Shown here one piece after another: positions 9,880 through 18,800 of a stretch of DNA of 64,000 nucleotides. The stretch comes from Egibacter sp. (GTDB lineage Bacteria > Actinomycetota > Nitriliruptoria > Euzebyales > Egibacteraceae), in assembly GCA_003553795.1 (NCBI GenBank), contig PWFH01000026.1, positions 1-64,000 of the forward strand, written 5' to 3'. Every line of letters begins with the position of its first letter. Position 1 is the stretch's first letter. Under the pieces are notes generated by a model. It was not told the DNA's origin and did not search any database. It saw only the letters and a program-made list of their open reading frames with translations. The translations under genes were made by a program, and so were the position numbers.

Positions 9880-10352
9880 CGACCGCGGCCTGCCCCGGCA
9901 GCTTCGACCCCATCACCAACGGCCATCTCGACGTCATCGAGCGGGCGGCGGCGAGCTTCGACGAGCTCGTCGTGGCCTGCACCCGCAACGCCGGCAAGCA
10001 CGACCTCTTCTCCCTCGAGGAGCGCGTCGGCATGATCGAGGAGGTCACCGGCCACCTCGGCAACGTCACCGTCGCGTCGTTCGACGGGCTGCTCGTCGAC
10101 TTCTGCGCCGAGCGCGGCGTCCGCGTCATCGTCAAGGGCCTGCGCGCGGTCAGCGACTTCGAGTACGAGCTGCAGATGGCGCAGATGAACGGCCGACTGG
10201 GCGAGGTGGAGACGCTGTTCCTCACGACCAGCCCCGTATATTCGTTCCTGTCCTCCTCGTTGGTGAAGGAGGTCGCCCGCTTCGGCGGTGACGTCTCGGA
10301 CTTCGTGCCGGAGACCGTCGCCCGCCGCCTCACCGCCCGACTCGCCCCGTAG
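9876..10352 (+). CDS. coaD: Phosphopantetheine adenylyltransferase
   Basis: CoaD transfers AMP to 4'-phosphopantetheine in coenzyme A synthesis. The 158-residue length is typical. The nucleotidyltransferase motif GSFDPITNGHLDVI (T/HxGH class) is at the N-terminus. The conserved KGLRAVSDFEYELQMAQMN and YSFLSSSLVKEVARFGGDV segments follow. The GTG at 9876 overlaps the rsmD stop. Confidence 0.96.
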   Translation: MTTAACPGSFDPITNGHLDVIERAAASFDELVVACTRNAGKHDLFSLEERVGMIEEVTGHLGNVTVASFDGLLVDFCAERGVRVIVKGLRAVSDFEYELQMAQMNGRLGEVETLFLTTSPVYSFLSSSLVKEVARFGGDVSDFVPETVARRLTARLAP

Positions 10353-10376
10353 CCGCTGCGCAGCAAAGGACCCCCC

Positions 10377-10931
10377 GTGGATGTGGAGGCGTACCTCGAC
10401 CGGATCGAGCAGCTCGTCGCCCAGGGTCGCCCCGTGCCGTTGTCGGCCTCGGTCATGGTGAGCAAGGCTGAGCTCGAGGAGGCGATCGCCGGGCTGCGCG
10501 CCGAGCTGCCCGAGGAGATGCGCCAGTCCCGCTGGGTGCTCAAGGAGCGCGACGAGGTCATCGACCAGGCGCGCCGGGAGGCCGAGCGCGTCCTCGCCGA
10601 CGCTCGTGCCGAGGCCGAGCAGCGCGTGAGCGAGACGGAGGTCGTCAGCGCCGCGCAGCGCGAGGCCGAGCGCATCCTCGAGGAGGCCCGCGAGGAGGCC
10701 CGGGTGCTGCGACTCGAGGCCGAGGACTACGTCGACAACAAGCTCGCGAACTTCGAGATCGCCCTGCACAAGACCCTCGAGGCGGTGGAGAAGGGGCGCG
10801 AACGGCTCCGCGGCCGGCTCGTCTCCGACGAGCTCACGCCCGAGGACGACGAGCCGGTGCCCGGCGAGGGCGAGGGCGAGGGCGAGGCATCGACGTCGCG
10901 CTCGCAGCTCTACGACCACGAGGGCGGGTAG
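10377..10931 (+). CDS. SepIVA/DivIVA-like coiled-coil protein
   Basis: A 184-residue protein with a short N-terminal segment (YLDRIEQLVAQGRPVPLSASVMVSK) followed by a long heptad-rich Glu/Arg/Ala coiled coil (about residues 50-145) and an acidic tail. Both architecture and position (coaD upstream, DUF177-rpmF-rnc downstream) match the mycobacterial cell-division regulator SepIVA, a DivIVA-domain protein. A role in polar growth or division is inferred from that. GTG at 10377 has AAAGGA 6 nt upstream. Confidence 0.75.
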   Translation: MDVEAYLDRIEQLVAQGRPVPLSASVMVSKAELEEAIAGLRAELPEEMRQSRWVLKERDEVIDQARREAERVLADARAEAEQRVSETEVVSAAQREAERILEEAREEARVLRLEAEDYVDNKLANFEIALHKTLEAVEKGRERLRGRLVSDELTPEDDEPVPGEGEGEGEASTSRSQLYDHEGG

Positions 10932-11008
10932 CCCGGCCCCCGCTGCGCTGGGCCGGGGCCGACCGCGCCCGGCCCTCGTCGGCCGGGCGTCGGGCCACGG
11001 GGGCGTGA

Positions 11009-11014
11009 TAGGCT
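11009..11014 (+). promoter_or_regulatory. Putative -10 box upstream of DUF177-rpmF-rnc
   Basis: TAGGCT in the 153-nt gap after the SepIVA-like gene, 70 nt before the DUF177 start. No -35 match. Confidence 0.35.
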
Positions 11015-11084
11015 TCCCGCTCCGGACGTGGGGTCTGTCGTCATGCCCGACGATCCCTAGCCGCGCCCTCGCTGGAGCCCTGTT

Positions 11085-11621
11085 GTGCTCATGACCGCCC
11101 CCCTCGATGACCTTACGGTGAAGGTCAACGACCTCGTCGACCGCCCGGGAGCCTCCCGCGCGGTCGACCTCGCGCTGCCCGTGCCCGACGGCTTCGACCT
11201 GCCGTTGGCCGCGGTGGGGGCGCCGGTGCGCCTCGAGGGCCTCATCGAGAGCGTCGTCGACGGACTGCTCGTGCGCGGGCGCCTCGACGCCCAGATCGTG
11301 CTGTCGTGCGCGCGCTGCCTCACGCCGATCGTCCACGACGCCGGGGTCGACGTCGTCGAGCTCTTCGCCGATCCCGTGCAGGTCGACCCCGACGACGAGG
11401 TCGAGCCTGGCTACGAGCTCCTCGACGGGCATCTGCGCCTCGACGCGCTCGTGCGCGACGGCCTCGCGACGACGATCCCCTTCCAGCCGCTGTGCGAGGG
11501 CAGTTGTCGCGGCCTCTGCGCCCAGTGCGGCGCCGACCTCAACGAGGTCACGTGCAGCTGCGCCGATGACGAGCTCGACCCCCGCTGGGAGGGCCTGCGC
11601 GGCCTGCGACTGCCGGAGTGA
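11085..11621 (+). CDS. DUF177 / YceD family protein
   Basis: A 178-residue YceD/DUF177 protein, conserved upstream of rpmF across bacteria and implicated in large-subunit rRNA or ribosome metabolism; its molecular role is not settled. Four cysteines are arranged as C-x2-C (CARC, near residue 72) and a C-terminal cluster (CEGSCRGLCAQCG...CSC) that likely binds metal. The family motif FQPLCEGSCRGLCAQCG is clear. GTG at 11085 has GGAG at 7-nt spacing. Confidence 0.92.
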   Translation: MLMTAPLDDLTVKVNDLVDRPGASRAVDLALPVPDGFDLPLAAVGAPVRLEGLIESVVDGLLVRGRLDAQIVLSCARCLTPIVHDAGVDVVELFADPVQVDPDDEVEPGYELLDGHLRLDALVRDGLATTIPFQPLCEGSCRGLCAQCGADLNEVTCSCADDELDPRWEGLRGLRLPE

Positions 11622-11674
11622 CCCGCCGGCGACCCTGACATCCTTCGAGCCCCCCGAGACCAGGAGCGACCACC

Positions 11675-11857
11675 GTGGCTGTCCCCAAGCGCAAGACCTC
11701 GCGAGCCCGCACGCGCCACCGCAAGGCGCAGTGGATGCGGCGCTCCCGCCCGACCGAGGCGACGTGCCGGCGGTGCAAGTCGCCGGTGCGTCCGCACACG
11801 GTGTGCGGCACCTGCGGCTACTACGGCGGCCGGCAGGCCGTCGCCAGCGACGACTGA
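11675..11857 (+). CDS. rpmF: 50S ribosomal protein L32
   Basis: L32, 60 residues, begins [20 protein letters not shown]. Four zinc-ligand cysteines are present (CRRC and CGTC). It has a GTG start. Downstream, its TGA overlaps an ATG that opens a seven-codon reading frame ending inside the rnc start codon. Confidence 0.97.
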   Translation: MAVPKRKTSRARTRHRKAQWMRRSRPTEATCRRCKSPVRPHTVCGTCGYYGGRQAVASDD

Positions 11858-11876
11858 TGCCGCGTCCGTCGCGCCG

Positions 11877-12581
11877 GTGACCACCGCGGAGGCGAGCGCC
11901 CTCGAGCACGCCCTCGGCGTCGACTTCGCCGACGGGGCGCTCCTCGACCTCGCCCTCGCGCACCGCAGCTGGGCGTTCGAGGCGGGAGGCCAGCCCACCA
12001 ACGAGCGGCTGGAGTTCCTCGGCGACGCCGTCCTCGGCCTCGTCATCACCGACCGTGTCTACCGGGCGCTGCCGGAGGCGCCCGAGGGCCGGCTGGCGAA
12101 GCTCCGGGCGGCGACGGTGAGCGCGACGACGCTCGCGAGCGTCGCCCGCGGCCTCGGCGTCGGCGAGGCGGTCAAGCTCGGGCGTGGTGAGGAGCAGTCC
12201 GGGGGGCGGGACAAGGACTCGATCCTCGCCGACACCCTCGAGGCGCTCATCGGGGCGGTGTACCTCGACCGCGGGCTCGACGCGGCGACCGCGCTCGTGC
12301 ACCGCCTCTTCGACGGCATCGTCGACGAGCTCCAGAGCGCGAAGGGGGCCCTGGACTTCAAGACCGCGCTGCAGGAGCTGTCCGCGGCCGAGCTGAGCAC
12401 CCTGCCGGCCTACGAGCTCAGCGAGGAGGGACCCGACCACGAGAAGCGCTTCACCGCCGTCGTGCGCGTCGGTGGCGAGTCGCTGGGGTCGGGGCAGGGA
12501 CGCAGCAAGAAGGAGGCTGAGCAAGCCGCGGCCCGGCGGGCGCTCGACGCCCTCGCCACGCGGCCGGGCGCGGCGGAGTAG
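11877..12581 (+). CDS. rnc: Ribonuclease III
   Basis: RNase III cleaves double-stranded RNA in rRNA processing and mRNA control. The catalytic signature [13 protein letters not shown] (about residues 41-53) and the second acidic patch [20 protein letters not shown] are present. A double-stranded RNA-binding domain occupies the last 70 residues ([21 protein letters not shown]). Length is 234 residues. The GTG at 11877 lacks a Shine-Dalgarno sequence and is probably reached by coupling from rpmF. It may act on the hairpins seen before pnp in this window. Confidence 0.95.
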   Translation: MTTAEASALEHALGVDFADGALLDLALAHRSWAFEAGGQPTNERLEFLGDAVLGLVITDRVYRALPEAPEGRLAKLRAATVSATTLASVARGLGVGEAVKLGRGEEQSGGRDKDSILADTLEALIGAVYLDRGLDAATALVHRLFDGIVDELQSAKGALDFKTALQELSAAELSTLPAYELSEEGPDHEKRFTAVVRVGGESLGSGQGRSKKEAEQAAARRALDALATRPGAAE

Positions 12582-12650
12582 CCCCGCCGGACGCGGCGGC
12601 GCAGCACCCAGGTCAGGCACGGCGGCGGCCGTCGAGAACGGAGGAGCACG

Positions 12651-13490
12651 GTGTCCCACCTTCCCGAGGTCGAGGTCCTGCGCAAGGACCTGGAGAAAGA
12701 GGTGGTCGGCAAGCGCGTCAAGGACGTCAGCGTGAAGACCGCGAGGACCGTCGGACGTCACCGCCACCGCCCGGACTTCATCGCCGCGCTCGACGGCCGC
12801 AAGATCGAGGCCGTCCGACGCCGCGGCACCTGGCTGCTCTTCGACCTCGACGAAGGGGCGACGCTGTGCGCCCACCTCGGCGACCAGGGCGTCGTGACCC
12901 GGGAGACCGCCAAGGCCGAGTCGGGTCCGCACACCCAGGTCGTCGTGACGTTCACGACCGGTGGGGCGCTGCACCTCGTCGACCCGGAGAGGACCTCGCG
13001 GCTCTTCGTCGCGCCGACCGATGGCGTCGAGCAGCTCGAGGAGCTCGTGCCAGGTGGCATCGACCCGCTGTCGGGCACGTTCACCTGGCACGCCTTCGCG
13101 CGCTACCTCGCCGGCCGCCACGCGGCGCTCAAGGCCCTGCTCGTCGACGAGAGCTTCATCCTCGGGCTCGGCGACCTCTACGCCGACGAGATCCTGTGGT
13201 CGGCGGGCCTCGCGCCCGACCGTCGCTCCGATGCGCTGTCGAGCCAGGAGGTCCGGCGGCTCTACCGGGCGCTCTTCGAGGTGCTCTACGAGGCGATCAA
13301 GCAAGGCGGCACCGCCGACCTCGACGCCGAGGGCGAGCACACCGACCTCTTCGGCGAGCCCGGCGACTACGGCTCGCACCTCAACGTCCACGGGCGGGCG
13401 GGCGAGCCGTGCCCGCGCTGCCGGCGTCCCGTGGTCCACACCGAGGTCGAGGGCGTCGGCGCCTACCACTGCTCGTCCTGCCAGGGCTGA
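12651..13490 (+). CDS. Fpg/Nei-fold zinc-finger protein lacking catalytic residues
   Basis: A 279-residue homologue of formamidopyrimidine-DNA glycosylase (MutM/Fpg) in the usual rnc-smc neighbourhood. The fold is clear: LPEVEVLRKDL at the start, HLG, a GLGDLYADEILWSAGLAPDR helix-two-turn-helix, and a C4 zinc finger (C254, C257, C274, C277). The catalytic N-terminal Pro-Glu is Ser2-His3. The lysine of the RRxKYL motif is Thr60, the HLGM Met is Asp78, the conserved Asn of GVGNIYA is Asp175, and the zinc-finger Arg is missing. GGAGGAG 4 nt before the GTG supports this start. It is probably a DNA-binding non-glycosylase, or an enzyme with a changed mechanism. The name mutM should not be transferred without a test. 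Confidence 0.85.
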   Translation: MSHLPEVEVLRKDLEKEVVGKRVKDVSVKTARTVGRHRHRPDFIAALDGRKIEAVRRRGTWLLFDLDEGATLCAHLGDQGVVTRETAKAESGPHTQVVVTFTTGGALHLVDPERTSRLFVAPTDGVEQLEELVPGGIDPLSGTFTWHAFARYLAGRHAALKALLVDESFILGLGDLYADEILWSAGLAPDRRSDALSSQEVRRLYRALFEVLYEAIKQGGTADLDAEGEHTDLFGEPGDYGSHLNVHGRAGEPCPRCRRPVVHTEVEGVGAYHCSSCQG

Positions 13491-13502
13491 CCGCCCCGCG
13501 GA

Positions 13503-14171
13503 TCAGAACAGGCGCGCGTCGACCCAGAGCGTCGCGGCGACCGCGAGGACGCCGGCGGCTGGCGTGAGCCACCACGGCAGCGCGGGTGGCGGCAGGCCGA
13601 TGCGGGCGAGCCGACGCCGGCGCCCCTGCGACCAGCCGGCGCCCCAGCCAGCGACGAGGCCGACGAGCTGGGCGAAGCCGGTCGGTACGCCCAGGAGCCG
13701 CGCGGCGGCGAGGGCGACGCCGATGCCGGCGAGCGAGCCGAGCATGGCCAGGACGAGCCACTGCAGCATCGCGACGGCCTCGGCGGCGGAGCGTCGGGCG
13801 CGCAACGCGGCGCGCTCGGCGGCGCGGCGCACCAGCCGTCGCCGTCGCGACCACCAGCGACCCGCCCAGCGTCCCGCGTCGCCGACCATCTCCTCCCAGC
13901 GACGCGCGAGGTCCTCCTGGGCCGCCCGCGAGGCCGTCGCGCGCTCGCGCCGCAGCGCGTCGTAGGCCGCCCGGGACTCCGGGTCGCGGACGAGGCCGTA
14001 GGCGACGTTGATGCGCTGCACGCGCCGGGTCGCCGCGGCCCGCTGCTCGGGGGCGACGAGGTCGGGATGGTGCCGGCGCACGAGGCGGCGGTGCGCGGCC
14101 TTGAGCTCGGCCTGCGAGGCGGTCGGCGCGACCCCGAGCACCGCGTAGGCGTCGAGGTCGGCCTCAGCCAT
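13503..14171 (-). CDS. Membrane-anchored J-domain (DnaJ-like) protein
   Basis: A 222-residue protein with an N-terminal J domain (about residues 5-70) that keeps the HPD motif (RRHHPDL), so it should stimulate an Hsp70 ATPase. A basic linker follows, then two or three hydrophobic helices in the C-terminal 100 residues, placing the J domain on the cytoplasmic face. There is no Gly/Phe or zinc-finger region. The start overlaps the end of the upstream hydrolase gene by 8 nt, so the pair is translationally coupled. The partner Hsp70 and client are unknown. Confidence 0.85.
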   Translation of the reverse strand: MAEADLDAYAVLGVAPTASQAELKAAHRRLVRRHHPDLVAPEQRAAATRRVQRINVAYGLVRDPESRAAYDALRRERATASRAAQEDLARRWEEMVGDAGRWAGRWWSRRRRLVRRAAERAALRARRSAAEAVAMLQWLVLAMLGSLAGIGVALAAARLLGVPTGFAQLVGLVAGWGAGWSQGRRRRLARIGLPPPALPWWLTPAAGVLAVAATLWVDARLF

Positions 14172-15189
14172 CGGCGCGGCGGGCGTGCACGTCGGCGATG
14201 GCCTCCCGCAGCACGGGCACGACGAGCTCGGGCTTGGCGAGGTGGCCGTCGTGGTCGACGTCGACGTCGTAGCGCCGGGCGGTGGGGATGCGCGCGGCCA
14301 GCGCGGCCTGCGAGTCGGGTGGCACGAGCCGGTCACGGGTCGAGCGCACGACGGCCGTCGGCACGTCGACGGTCGCGAGCCACCCCCGTGCGTCGTAGCG
14401 GCCGAGCTCGCGACCGGCCTCGGCGATGTCCTCGGGGCTACCGCGGGCGAACTCGGCGATCATCCAGCCGAGGCGGTCGAGGACCTCCCTGGGGGTCTCG
14501 CGGGTGATCATCCGGGAGACCTGCAGCGGCAGCCGTCCGGCGGCCTGGGCGAGCAGCAGGCGCTCGAGGGTCTGGCGGGGGACGAGGCGCAGCGCGAGCT
14601 GGAGCGCGCCCATCGAGCGCCACAGGGCCCGCCGCGCGGGCGTCTCGCCGAAGCTCGCTGCCGTCGACACGAGCACGAGCCCGGCGACGACGTCGGGATG
14701 GCGCTGCCAGACGAGCTGGGCGACGGGCCCGCCGAGGGAGTGGCCGAGCAGGATGACCGGGCCGGTCTCGAGCGCGGTGCACAGCGCCGCGACGTCGTCG
14801 GCGACGTCGGCGAGGCGGAAGGGCTCGGGCGGGCGCGGGGCGCGGCCGTGGCCGCGGAGGTCGACGGCGAGCACGTGGGCGTCGACGGCGAGGGTCTCGA
14901 GGATCCGCCACCAGTAGACGTCGGCGGGGTACATCCATCCGTGGACGAGGACGAGCGTCGGCCCGCGCCCGCGTCGGCCCGCCTCGCGGACCACCTGCTC
15001 CCCGCGCGCGCCGAGGTCGACGACGCGCGCGCCCGGCAGCGGCGGCGGCGTGGCGTCGAGGCTGTCGGGGGGCGCAGACCGCGGGCGCGAGGCCGCCCAC
15101 AGCAGCGCGGCCACGGCGAGGGGGGCGGCCCAGCCGAGCCGGCGCGACGGGGCGGCGCGTGGGCCTCGCGAGGGGGAGGGCGGGGACAT
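14164..15189 (-). CDS. Membrane-anchored alpha/beta-fold hydrolase
   Basis: A 341-residue alpha/beta hydrolase. An N-terminal hydrophobic stretch (about residues 19-35) anchors it to the membrane. The fold is shown by LVLVHGWMYPADVYWW (oxyanion region), the nucleophile elbow GHSLGG, and the C-terminal His in VDHDGHL, with a probable acid at STRDRLVPP. The substrate is not predictable. Its promoter looks leaderless: TACCCT then 6 nt then ATG. Operon with the J-domain gene. Confidence 0.85.
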   Translation of the reverse strand: MSPPSPSRGPRAAPSRRLGWAAPLAVAALLWAASRPRSAPPDSLDATPPPLPGARVVDLGARGEQVVREAGRRGRGPTLVLVHGWMYPADVYWWRILETLAVDAHVLAVDLRGHGRAPRPPEPFRLADVADDVAALCTALETGPVILLGHSLGGPVAQLVWQRHPDVVAGLVLVSTAASFGETPARRALWRSMGALQLALRLVPRQTLERLLLAQAAGRLPLQVSRMITRETPREVLDRLGWMIAEFARGSPEDIAEAGRELGRYDARGWLATVDVPTAVVRSTRDRLVPPDSQAALAARIPTARRYDVDVDHDGHLAKPELVVPVLREAIADVHARRADG

Positions 15190-15195
15190 GGGCGC

Positions 15196-15201
15196 AGGGT
15201 A
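15196..15201 (-). promoter_or_regulatory. -10 box of a leaderless promoter for the hydrolase gene
   Basis: On the minus strand TACCCT is followed by exactly 6 nt and then the ATG at 15189; no Shine-Dalgarno sequence intervenes. Confidence 0.5.
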
Positions 15202-15266
15202 GCGCCGGGGTCGTGGCCGAGCCGCGTGCTCCGGGAGCCATGGCGGGCGCCGCCGGGTGGGCGTCC

Positions 15267-15295
15267 TTGTGGGCGGTCGCCGGCTTCGCTATCGT
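15267..15295 (+). promoter_or_regulatory. Putative promoter of the 65-residue coiled-coil gene
   Basis: TTGTGG (15267-15272), 17-nt spacer, TATCGT (15290-15295). It would give a leader of about 150 nt to the start at 15450. Confidence 0.4.
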
Positions 15296-15449
15296 GCGAA
15301 GGAGAACGCGGGGGCGCCGCGCGATTTCGCGTGTGCGCCCCGAGAGCCCGCCCCCGGCGCCCGGCCGGTACGACGCGGATCCGCCCGCGGCCGGCCGTCA
15401 CCCCGCGCAAGGGCCGGCCACGACGACGCAGCCGTAGGAGGAGCACCGC

Positions 15450-15647
15450 ATGAAGGCCCTCGTCGGCTCCTGGGAGCACCGCCCGTACCAGCTCCTCGCG
15501 GAAGTGACGGCCCTGCGCACGAGGGTGCGTGAGCTCGAGGAGGCCCTCGAGAAGGCCGAGCATGAGAACGCCCGGCTGCGGGAGGCCATCGACGCGGGCC
15601 TCGCCGCGGCGAGCGACGACGAGGCGTCGGCGCTGAGCCGTCGCTGA
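15450..15647 (+). CDS. Small coiled-coil protein upstream of smc
   Basis: A 65-residue protein of unknown function. Residues 17-50 form a heptad-patterned Leu/Glu/Arg coiled coil (LLAEVTALRTRVRELEEALE). AGGAGG 8 nt before the ATG makes translation likely. Its size and charge resemble small coiled-coil proteins common in actinobacteria. It lies 203 nt upstream of smc with its own apparent promoter; a functional link with SMC is not shown. Confidence 0.7.
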   Translation: MKALVGSWEHRPYQLLAEVTALRTRVRELEEALEKAEHENARLREAIDAGLAAASDDEASALSRR

Positions 15648-15733
15648 GGACGAGCGTGGCCACCGCGGTGCGCCCTGCGCGCCACCCGTCCCTGGCGGCG
15701 CGGGACGTGCGCCGGGGATGCGGCCCCGGACGG

Positions 15734-15739
15734 TAGACT
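15734..15739 (+). promoter_or_regulatory. smc: Putative -10 box of smc
   Basis: TAGACT, leaving a leader of about 105 nt before the smc start at 15851. The same hexamer lies before ddl and ffh. Confidence 0.4.
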
Positions 15740-15850
15740 GCCGCGCCGTCGCTCCCCGATGATCGAAAGGCCGTGCCGCATGTCGTCGCGCGCTCCCGCG
15801 GTGCGTCGCCGTGCGGCGCCGGCGTGCGCGGCAGCGCCCGGGAGGCCGTC

Positions 15851-18800
15851 GTGTACCTGAGCTCGGTCATCCTCCACGGCTTCAAGTCCTTCGCCGACAA
15901 GACCGTGCTCGACCTCGAGCGGGGCATCACCGTCGTCGTCGGCCCGAACGGCTCGGGCAAGTCCAACGTCGTCGACGCGCTCACCTGGGTGCTCGGCAGC
16001 CACAGTGCGAAGTCGCTGCGCGGTGGGCAGATGGCCGATGTGATCTTCGCCGGCTCCCCGGAGCGGCGCGGCTTCGGGCGCGCGAGCGTCGAGATCGTCA
16101 TCGACAACGCCGCCGGCACCCTGCCGGTCGACTACAGCGAGGTGCGCGTCAGCCGGTCGATGTTCGCCTCGGGCGAGACCGAGTACGCGATCAATGGCGA
16201 GGCCTGCCGTCAGCTCGACATCGCCGAGCTGCTCAGCGACACCGGCCTCGGCCGCGAGCACCACCAGATCGTCGGCCAGGGCCGGCTCGAGGCCATCCTC
16301 TCCGCCCGTCCCGAGGACCGCCGCGCCTTCATCGAGGAGGCCGCGGGCATCCTCAAGCACCGGCGGCGCAAGGAGCGCAGCCTGCGCAAGCTCGCCCAGA
16401 CCGAGGCGCACCTCGAGCGGCTCACCGACGTGCTCGGTGAGGTCAAGCGCAGCCTCAAGCCGCTCGAGCGCCAGGCCCGCCTCGCCGAGCAGCACGAGTC
16501 GCTGTCTACCGAGCTCGCCGGGGTGCGGCGCGCCCGCGCGCTGCGCGAGCTCGACGGGTTGCTCGTGCGCCTCGACGGCGAGCGCGAGGAGCGCGCGAGC
16601 GCCGACGCCGCGCTCGCCGGCCTCGAGGAGCGCGCGCGGGCGGCCCGCGAGGAGGAGGCCGGCGTCGAGCAGGCCGTTGCCGCCCTCGCGCCACAGGTCG
16701 AGGCCGCCGCGGCGACGCACTTCCGCCTCGCCAACCTCGTCGAGCGCTACCGCGGCCTCGAGGCGCGGATCGAGGAGCGCCGGCGCGGGCTCTCCGAGGC
16801 CGTCGAGGAGCCGGTCGCCGGGCGCGACCCCGAGGCGCTGCGGGAGGAGGCCGTCGAGGAGCGTCTCCGCCTCTCCACCCTCGAGAGCGAGGTCGACGAC
16901 GCCGCGCGCACGCTCGAGGAGGCCACCGCCGAGCGCGAGGAGGCCGAGCGGCGTCGCCGGGCCCACGAGCAGGCCGCCGCCGCCGAGGCGCGGCGGCGCA
17001 ACGAGGCACGCGAGCGCCACCTGCGCTGGGAGGGGGAGGTCGCCGCGCTGCGCAGCGCCCTCGCGCAGGCCGCGAGCGAGCAGGGGCGCCTCGCGAGCCA
17101 GATCGACGGGTTGACCGCCCGCCGCGGCGAGCTCGCCCGCGACGTCGACGCCGTCCAGGCGGAGATCCAGCGCCTCGACACCGAGGCCCCGGAGGTCGCC
17201 GAGCGCCACGCCGCCGCCGAGGCGCTCGTGCGCCGCCGCGCGGACGCCGCCGCCGAGGTCGCCCGCGAGGAGCGCGACCTCGAGCGTCGTCGGGCCTCGC
17301 TCGAGGCCCGCGCCGACGCGCTCCGCGCCGCCTCCGAGGAGGCCACCGGTGGGCAGGCCGCGCTGCTCGAGGCCGTCGATGCCGGCCGGGTCGCCGGGAT
17401 CCGGGGGCCGCTCGCCGAGCAGATGCGCGTCGCCGACGGCATGGCGCAGGCGGTCGCCGCCGCGCTCGGCGCGCTCGGCGACGCCCTCGTCGCCGACTCC
17501 GCGCGGGCCGCGGCGGGCGCGGTCGGCTTCGTGCGCGAGGAGGGCTCGGGGCGCGTGCTCCTGCTCGCCGCGGGCGCCCCGTCGCCGCCGCGCGACGCCG
17601 AGCGCGACGCCCGCCTCGCCGCCGAGCGGGCGAGGCCGCTCATCGAGGCGCTCGAGGCCGACGGCGAGGTCCTCGCCGGGCTCGCCGCCGCCCTCGCCGA
17701 CGTCTATGCCGTCGGGGAGCACGAGACGGCCTGCCGCCTCGCCGAGGCCGAGCCCGGCTGCGCGTTCGTCACCCCCAGGGGCGAGCTCGCCGGCGCCCTC
17801 GGCTACGCCGGCGGATCGGCGGCGCCCTCGAGCGCGGTCGTCTCGCGGGCCGCCGCCGAGCAGGCCGAGGCGGAGCTCGAGGAGGTCGGCCGGGAGCTCG
17901 CAGTGGTGCACCGTCGCGTTGGCGACGCCGACCGTGAGCTCGAGGCCGCCCGCGGCGAGCTCGACGCCGCGACCGCCGCCCTGCAGGAGTCCGACGCGGC
18001 GATCACCGCCGCCGCCGAGCGCCTTGGCCGGCTGCGCAAGGAGCTCGCCGCCGCCGAGCGCCAGCTCGCCGAGCGCGAGGCCGAGGCGGGCGAGCTCGAG
18101 GGCACGATCGCCGAGCGCCGCGACCGACTCGAGGTCCTCGAGGCGCGTGGTGCCGACGATCTACCGCCCGACGACGCCGAGGAGGGCCCCGACCTCGAGG
18201 CCGAGCGCCTCGATGACGCCCTCACCCGGGCGCGCGAGGCCGAGGTGCAGGCACGGCTCGAGGCGAGCGCGGCCACCCAGCGGCGCAACGAGCTCGCCCG
18301 GCGCATCGACGCCCTCGTCGAGGAGGCCCAGGCCGTCGAGGCCCAGGTCGCCGAGCGTGAGCGCCGTCGCGAGGCGCGGCTCGCCGGTATCCGCCGCTGC
18401 GGGGAGCTGCGCGCCGTGGCCGTCGAGGGGCTCGCCCGTGCGGAGCGCTCGCTCGCCGAGGCCGCGAGCGAGCGTGGCCGCCTCGAGGAGGCCCGCGCCG
18501 GTCGGCAGGGTGAGCTCGGCGTGCTGCGGGCCCGCCTGCGCGAGGTCGAGGCCGAGCTCACCGAGGCGCGCGACGCCCGACACCGTGAGGACCTCGCCCG
18601 GCGCGAGCTCGAGCTCGCCGCCGAGGAGGTCCGCCGTCGCCTCGTCGAGGACCTCGGCGTCGAGCCGGACGCGGCGCTCGCCGAGGCGCGCGAGGCCGGC
18701 GAGGATGGCCCCCTCGCCGGCGGGGACGACGCCGACGCCGCGCTGGCCGAGGAGGAGCAGCGCCTCGCCCGCAAGCTCAACCTCCTCGGCGCGGTGAACC

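Noticed and set aside
9801-13469. Minus-strand open frame of 1222 codons
   Set aside because: It is antisense to coaD, the SepIVA-like gene, DUF177, rpmF, rnc and the Fpg-like gene, all supported by motifs. At this GC content stop codons are rare in shadow frames; the translation is low-complexity with no domain.
15398-17911. Minus-strand open frame of 837 codons across the 5' half of smc
   Set aside because: Shadow of the smc coiled coil; Leu/Gly/Arg-rich mirror sequence without motifs.
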